NCBI RefSeq assembly: GCF_000485595.1
Contig: NW_014577870.1
Span: forward strand, 115,109 to 148,709
DNA: 33,601 nt
Direction: 5' to 3'
Origin: Priapulus caudatus
Taxonomy: Eukaryota; Priapulida; Priapulimorpha; Priapulimorphida; Priapulidae
Made by a program: the position numbers and the translations under genes. Positions within the stretch are counted from its first letter, which is position 1; each line of letters begins with the position of its first letter. The notes below the pieces were generated by a model, which saw only the letters and a program-made list of their open reading frames with translations, searched no databases and was not told where the DNA came from. This document shows, piece by piece, positions 31,537 through 33,601 of the stretch.

Positions 31537-33080
31537 GCGCGCGATAAAGGGCAGGGTGAGTGAGACAGACAGCCATGTATAGCAGACGACTGCGGTACTT
31601 CTCGAATACCGACCAATCGATAGCAAACCCGCGCAAGTCTCCCAACAAACGCGGATTGCCGAGAGTTTTATTCCCGCACAGATAACGACTACAGACAGCA
31701 AATCATGCAACGCAATTTAATCACGTAAAGAACTAGCGAAATCTATCAAACTATCGAACTATGTAAAGAACTAGCGAAATCGTAACCCAGCGACGGTCGG
31801 AGACGGACTTTAGAGACGTCGGAAACGGACTTTAGAGACGTCGGCGGTGGCAGCGGCGTCTGCAAGGCTGCTCGTAACATGCGGATGTGAAGACGAGCGG
31901 AGAGGAGATGTGTGATTATGGGTGACTCATGCGGAGCCGCGCTTGTCCGTCGCTCGCTGCGCGCTATCGCTCTCCAGATTCCCGGTTATTAATTACTCTA
32001 ATGTAAATATCGCTAACTGTGTGCTGTGTGCTGTCCTTGGCCCGCCCGCGCTTCGTGTGTGTGTGTGGGGGGAGGGGGAGGGGGAGTGCATGCATAGCGA
32101 CGTTACGCTCTGAATTAGTACGTGACGAGTTTGTCAATATTGGTCGCATACGCGACAATACGCGAACTTCTAGACCAGAAAGTTAATATGTTTCGTTGCA
32201 CGTCTAGTTGGACGTTTCGTCTAGAGAACAATGACTGCTGCAGTTTATTCCTCGTTCTGTATCATAATTCGCAATATTTCCGTGCGTAGCTAGGACGCCC
32301 TGTGAGGGGGTATAAAGCGAGGTGATAGCGAGAATGGTAAACGGGACACACGAGGAACTAACTATAGACGGGCCCCGTCATCGTGTTGCAACGGTCACTG
32401 ACGGCGCACGGTGGGACACTTACGGCCATCTCGGCATGAATATCCGCCCCTCGCTTCAACATCTCTTCCACGACTTCGATGTGATTGCACTGGCAGGCTA
32501 CAAACAGCGGTGTGCCTCCATCCTGTAACGACAACGTGGCTGATAAAACCCGACGCGATCACGCCGCCCCCTGGTGGGAGGTTGTAAGACTAACGCATGG
32601 GCAAGAAACGTGTTGGTAACCAACCATTGCTCCACATACAGCTAAGCTAGAATTGCGATAGTGTGTAGAACGTACGCTGTTCGTAATGATTAAGATGCCT
32701 TAGGTAACCTTTCTTTAAATATACTCGAGTTCTTAACTAGAACATAGTATGGCTAAAACTACCAATTAAGAATTGTTTCAGTAGTCCCCCCACACCCTCC
32801 CGATGGCAGCACAACTCCGCGGGAAGTGTGGAGATTTATTTTACACAGGGAGACGGCGGAGTCTGTGACCCCCTCGGTTGAACCCATAGAAAAAATATAG
32901 GTGTCTCCATAATTATATTTCTATTGTTGAGCCCCGGTAGATGGGCAGGAGTCGACAGCAGCAGTAGTAGTATGTACGTACGTAGCTGGCCGTATCTATG
33001 GTCGTCCCGCTGTCCAGTAGCAGTCGAACGATGTCGATGAAGCCTCCTTGTGCCGCGAAGAACAGCGCACACGTTCCCGT
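25966..33080 (-). CDS. ANKRD29: ANKRD29-like gene, second copy (four exons intact)
   Basis: Exons 32982-33080, 32424-32522, 28664-28759 and 28405-28503 are intact here, whereas their copy A counterparts are frameshifted. Exons 29927-30030 and 25966-26083 are broken here but intact in copy A. The two copies thus complement each other exon by exon, giving a coherent 202-residue C-terminal part from six phase-0 exons. Upstream exons would lie beyond 33117; nothing in 33118-33601 resembles an ankyrin repeat. Confidence 0.82.
26177..26663. mobile_element. hAT-like MITE, second copy
   Basis: Same element as 8735-9216. The left end is CAGGGGTGTCAA and the right end GTTGAACCCCCTG, closer to the expected CCCCTG terminus than copy A. 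Confidence 0.72.
26765..28135 (+). repeat. GT-rich 23-bp minisatellite, second copy
   Basis: The clearest register is at 27930-28050, where GCTCCTG recurs every 23 bp (27935, 27958 and on). The part 26886-27913 is at a constant offset of 17,456 from copy A. Confidence 0.9.
28405..28503 (-). CDS. ANKRD29: ANKRD29-like exon, SALHAA repeat (intact)
   Basis: 33 codons between acceptor TTTAG and donor GTGCGT. It reads NGESALHAAALFGHMAVVKH then LMVNGSIPDLKNK. The Asn-Gly start and the NK ending match the last full repeat of ANKRD29. Confidence 0.86.
28664..28759 (-). CDS. ANKRD29: ANKRD29-like exon, KAAHKG repeat, 32 codons (intact)
   Basis: Between acceptor CCGCAG and donor GTGAGA. It reads DGATPLFKAAHKGNLECVEE then LVKYGANLGALE. 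The one-residue-short length is also what I recall for the equivalent human repeat, which supports the assignment. Confidence 0.86.
28943..29194 (+). repeat. Interstitial telomere-like array, second copy
   Basis: TTAGGG-like units with more indels than 11611-11846. Confidence 0.85.
29560..29870 (+). repeat. 61-69 bp minisatellite, second copy
   Basis: Same five-unit array as 12165-12480 with indels; CATGTAGCATT and GTGGGCGTAGTAC are recognisable. Confidence 0.8.
30516..31535 (+). repeat. GT and GA low-complexity tract, second copy
   Basis: 30549-31443 sits at a constant offset of 17,470 from 13079-13973 and gives identical translations. After 31443 it collapses to plain (GA)n with a CGCGCGCG run and is about 240 bp shorter than copy A. 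Confidence 0.85.
32424..32522 (-). CDS. ANKRD29: ANKRD29-like exon, ADIHAEM repeat (intact)
   Basis: 33 codons between acceptor CGTTACAG and donor GTAAGT. It reads DGGTPLFVACQCNHIEVVEE then MLKRGADIHAEMA. The DGGT start and GADIH segment match the fourth repeat of ANKRD29 as I recall it. Confidence 0.86.
32982..33080 (-). CDS. ANKRD29: ANKRD29-like exon, FAAQGG repeat (intact)
   Basis: 33 codons between minus acceptor TATAG and donor GTACGT. It reads TGTCALFFAAQGGFIDIVRL then LLDSGTTIDTASY, an ankyrin repeat with a Thr in place of the usual leading Asp. Confidence 0.82.
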
Positions 33081-33117
33081 CTATACAAACATATAACCCG
33101 TCACGTGAGATTTACCG

Positions 33118-33601
33118 CAATTTACGCAGATCAACCTGCAGAGAATAACCGCGTGTAAGATTAACTGTTACACGCGCCGCACAGAATAGTTCCAGCAAAC
33201 TGCAACTTTCATTTCATAACTGCTCCAGGTTGGGTAAGTCGATAAACGACACGTGAGGGATTCACTAGGAGGGTTCACATGACCTCAGTGGCTCACCAGA
33301 GCACGTATATTATACAGATCATCAGCAGATATGCGTGCTCTGAGCTCACTGCCTTCATGCGTCGATACACGGCCATGATTCAACCCGACAAGAAAGCGGC
33401 TTGATCCGACAACAATAATAAACCGCTTCTCTAAACTCACAACTCATGCTATATAATCGATTAAAGATGCCGACGTTTAACTCGATTGAACGTACATCCG
33501 CTCCGACGTCGGCGGCAACGTCGGAGCGGAGAGAGAAACCGCGATGATAATTAGCTCATTAATATAATTAGCAGCAGAGGCGCTGATTGCCGTTCGATAC
33601 A
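33118..33601. other. Sequence beyond the duplicated unit, no gene recognised
   Basis: About 480 bp not present in copy A. No ankyrin repeat on minus and no long open frame. Contains the hairpin at 33497-33530. Confidence 0.6.
33497..33530. other. Perfect 13-bp inverted repeat, 8-nt loop
   Basis: TCCGCTCCGACGT at 33497-33509 is the exact reverse complement of ACGTCGGAGCGGA at 33518-33530. No T-run follows, and in this animal context it is not a bacterial terminator. Function unknown. Confidence 0.7.

Larger units (their letters stand above)
16440..33117 (+). repeat. Second copy of the whole 1-15976 locus (noisy duplicate)
   Basis: Same order and orientation of every landmark in 1-15976, with single- and few-base indels every few tens of bases, mostly extra C, G, T or GC in copy B. 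The offset grows from about 16.46 kb to about 17.14 kb, partly because of the 630-bp C block and the longer GT array. Confidence 0.95.

Noticed and set aside
33497-33530. Rho-independent terminator
   Set aside because: No T-run and not a bacterial context.

Overview
This is animal (metazoan) nuclear DNA. Both genes are split into short exons with GT-AG introns, and the introns carry a hAT-type repeat, an inverted-repeat element, microsatellites and TTAGGG-like arrays. I cannot name the species from sequence alone. I see no prokaryotic gene, CRISPR array, tRNA or rRNA.

The window is one locus assembled twice. Contig A (1-16076) and contig B (16102-33601) are joined by 25 N at 16077-16101. From about 16440 to 33117, contig B repeats 1-15976 in the same orientation, with small insertions and deletions scattered throughout. 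B then continues into about 480 bp not present in A. This looks like an unpurged haplotig or a noisy long-read duplicate rather than a biological tandem duplication. Two low-complexity blocks are the exception and appear identical between the copies (9430-10457 with 26886-27913; 13079-13973 with 30549-31443).

The unit holds two convergent genes. On the plus strand at 345-5737 is a complete six-exon NME6-type nucleoside diphosphate kinase gene. Copy A reads cleanly as 179 residues with every splice phase matching; in copy B all six exons are broken. On the minus strand, from about 15939 down to 8533, is the 3' part of an ankyrin-repeat gene resembling ANKRD29. Each exon is one phase-0 ankyrin repeat. 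Exons that are intact in at least one copy are A, B, D and E (copy B: 32982-33080, 32424-32522, 28664-28759, 28405-28503) and C and F (copy A: 12510-12608, 8533-8649). The 5' exons lie outside the window. The stop codons of the two genes are about 2.8 kb apart.

The rest is intron, intergenic DNA and repeats: an inverted-repeat element in NME6 intron 3, a hAT-like MITE just upstream of the last ankyrin exon, a 1.4 kb GT-rich 23-bp minisatellite, an interstitial telomere-like array, a 61-69 bp minisatellite touching a splice donor, and long GA and GT tracts. Copy B also carries a 630-bp almost pure C block absent from copy A, and a foldback palindrome beside the gap. Most long open frames in the window are translations of these low-complexity tracts and are not genes. 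I found no undescribed molecular system. The most useful results are the two gene models, the assembly duplication, and a pair of convergent CTCF-like motifs in the ankyrin gene.
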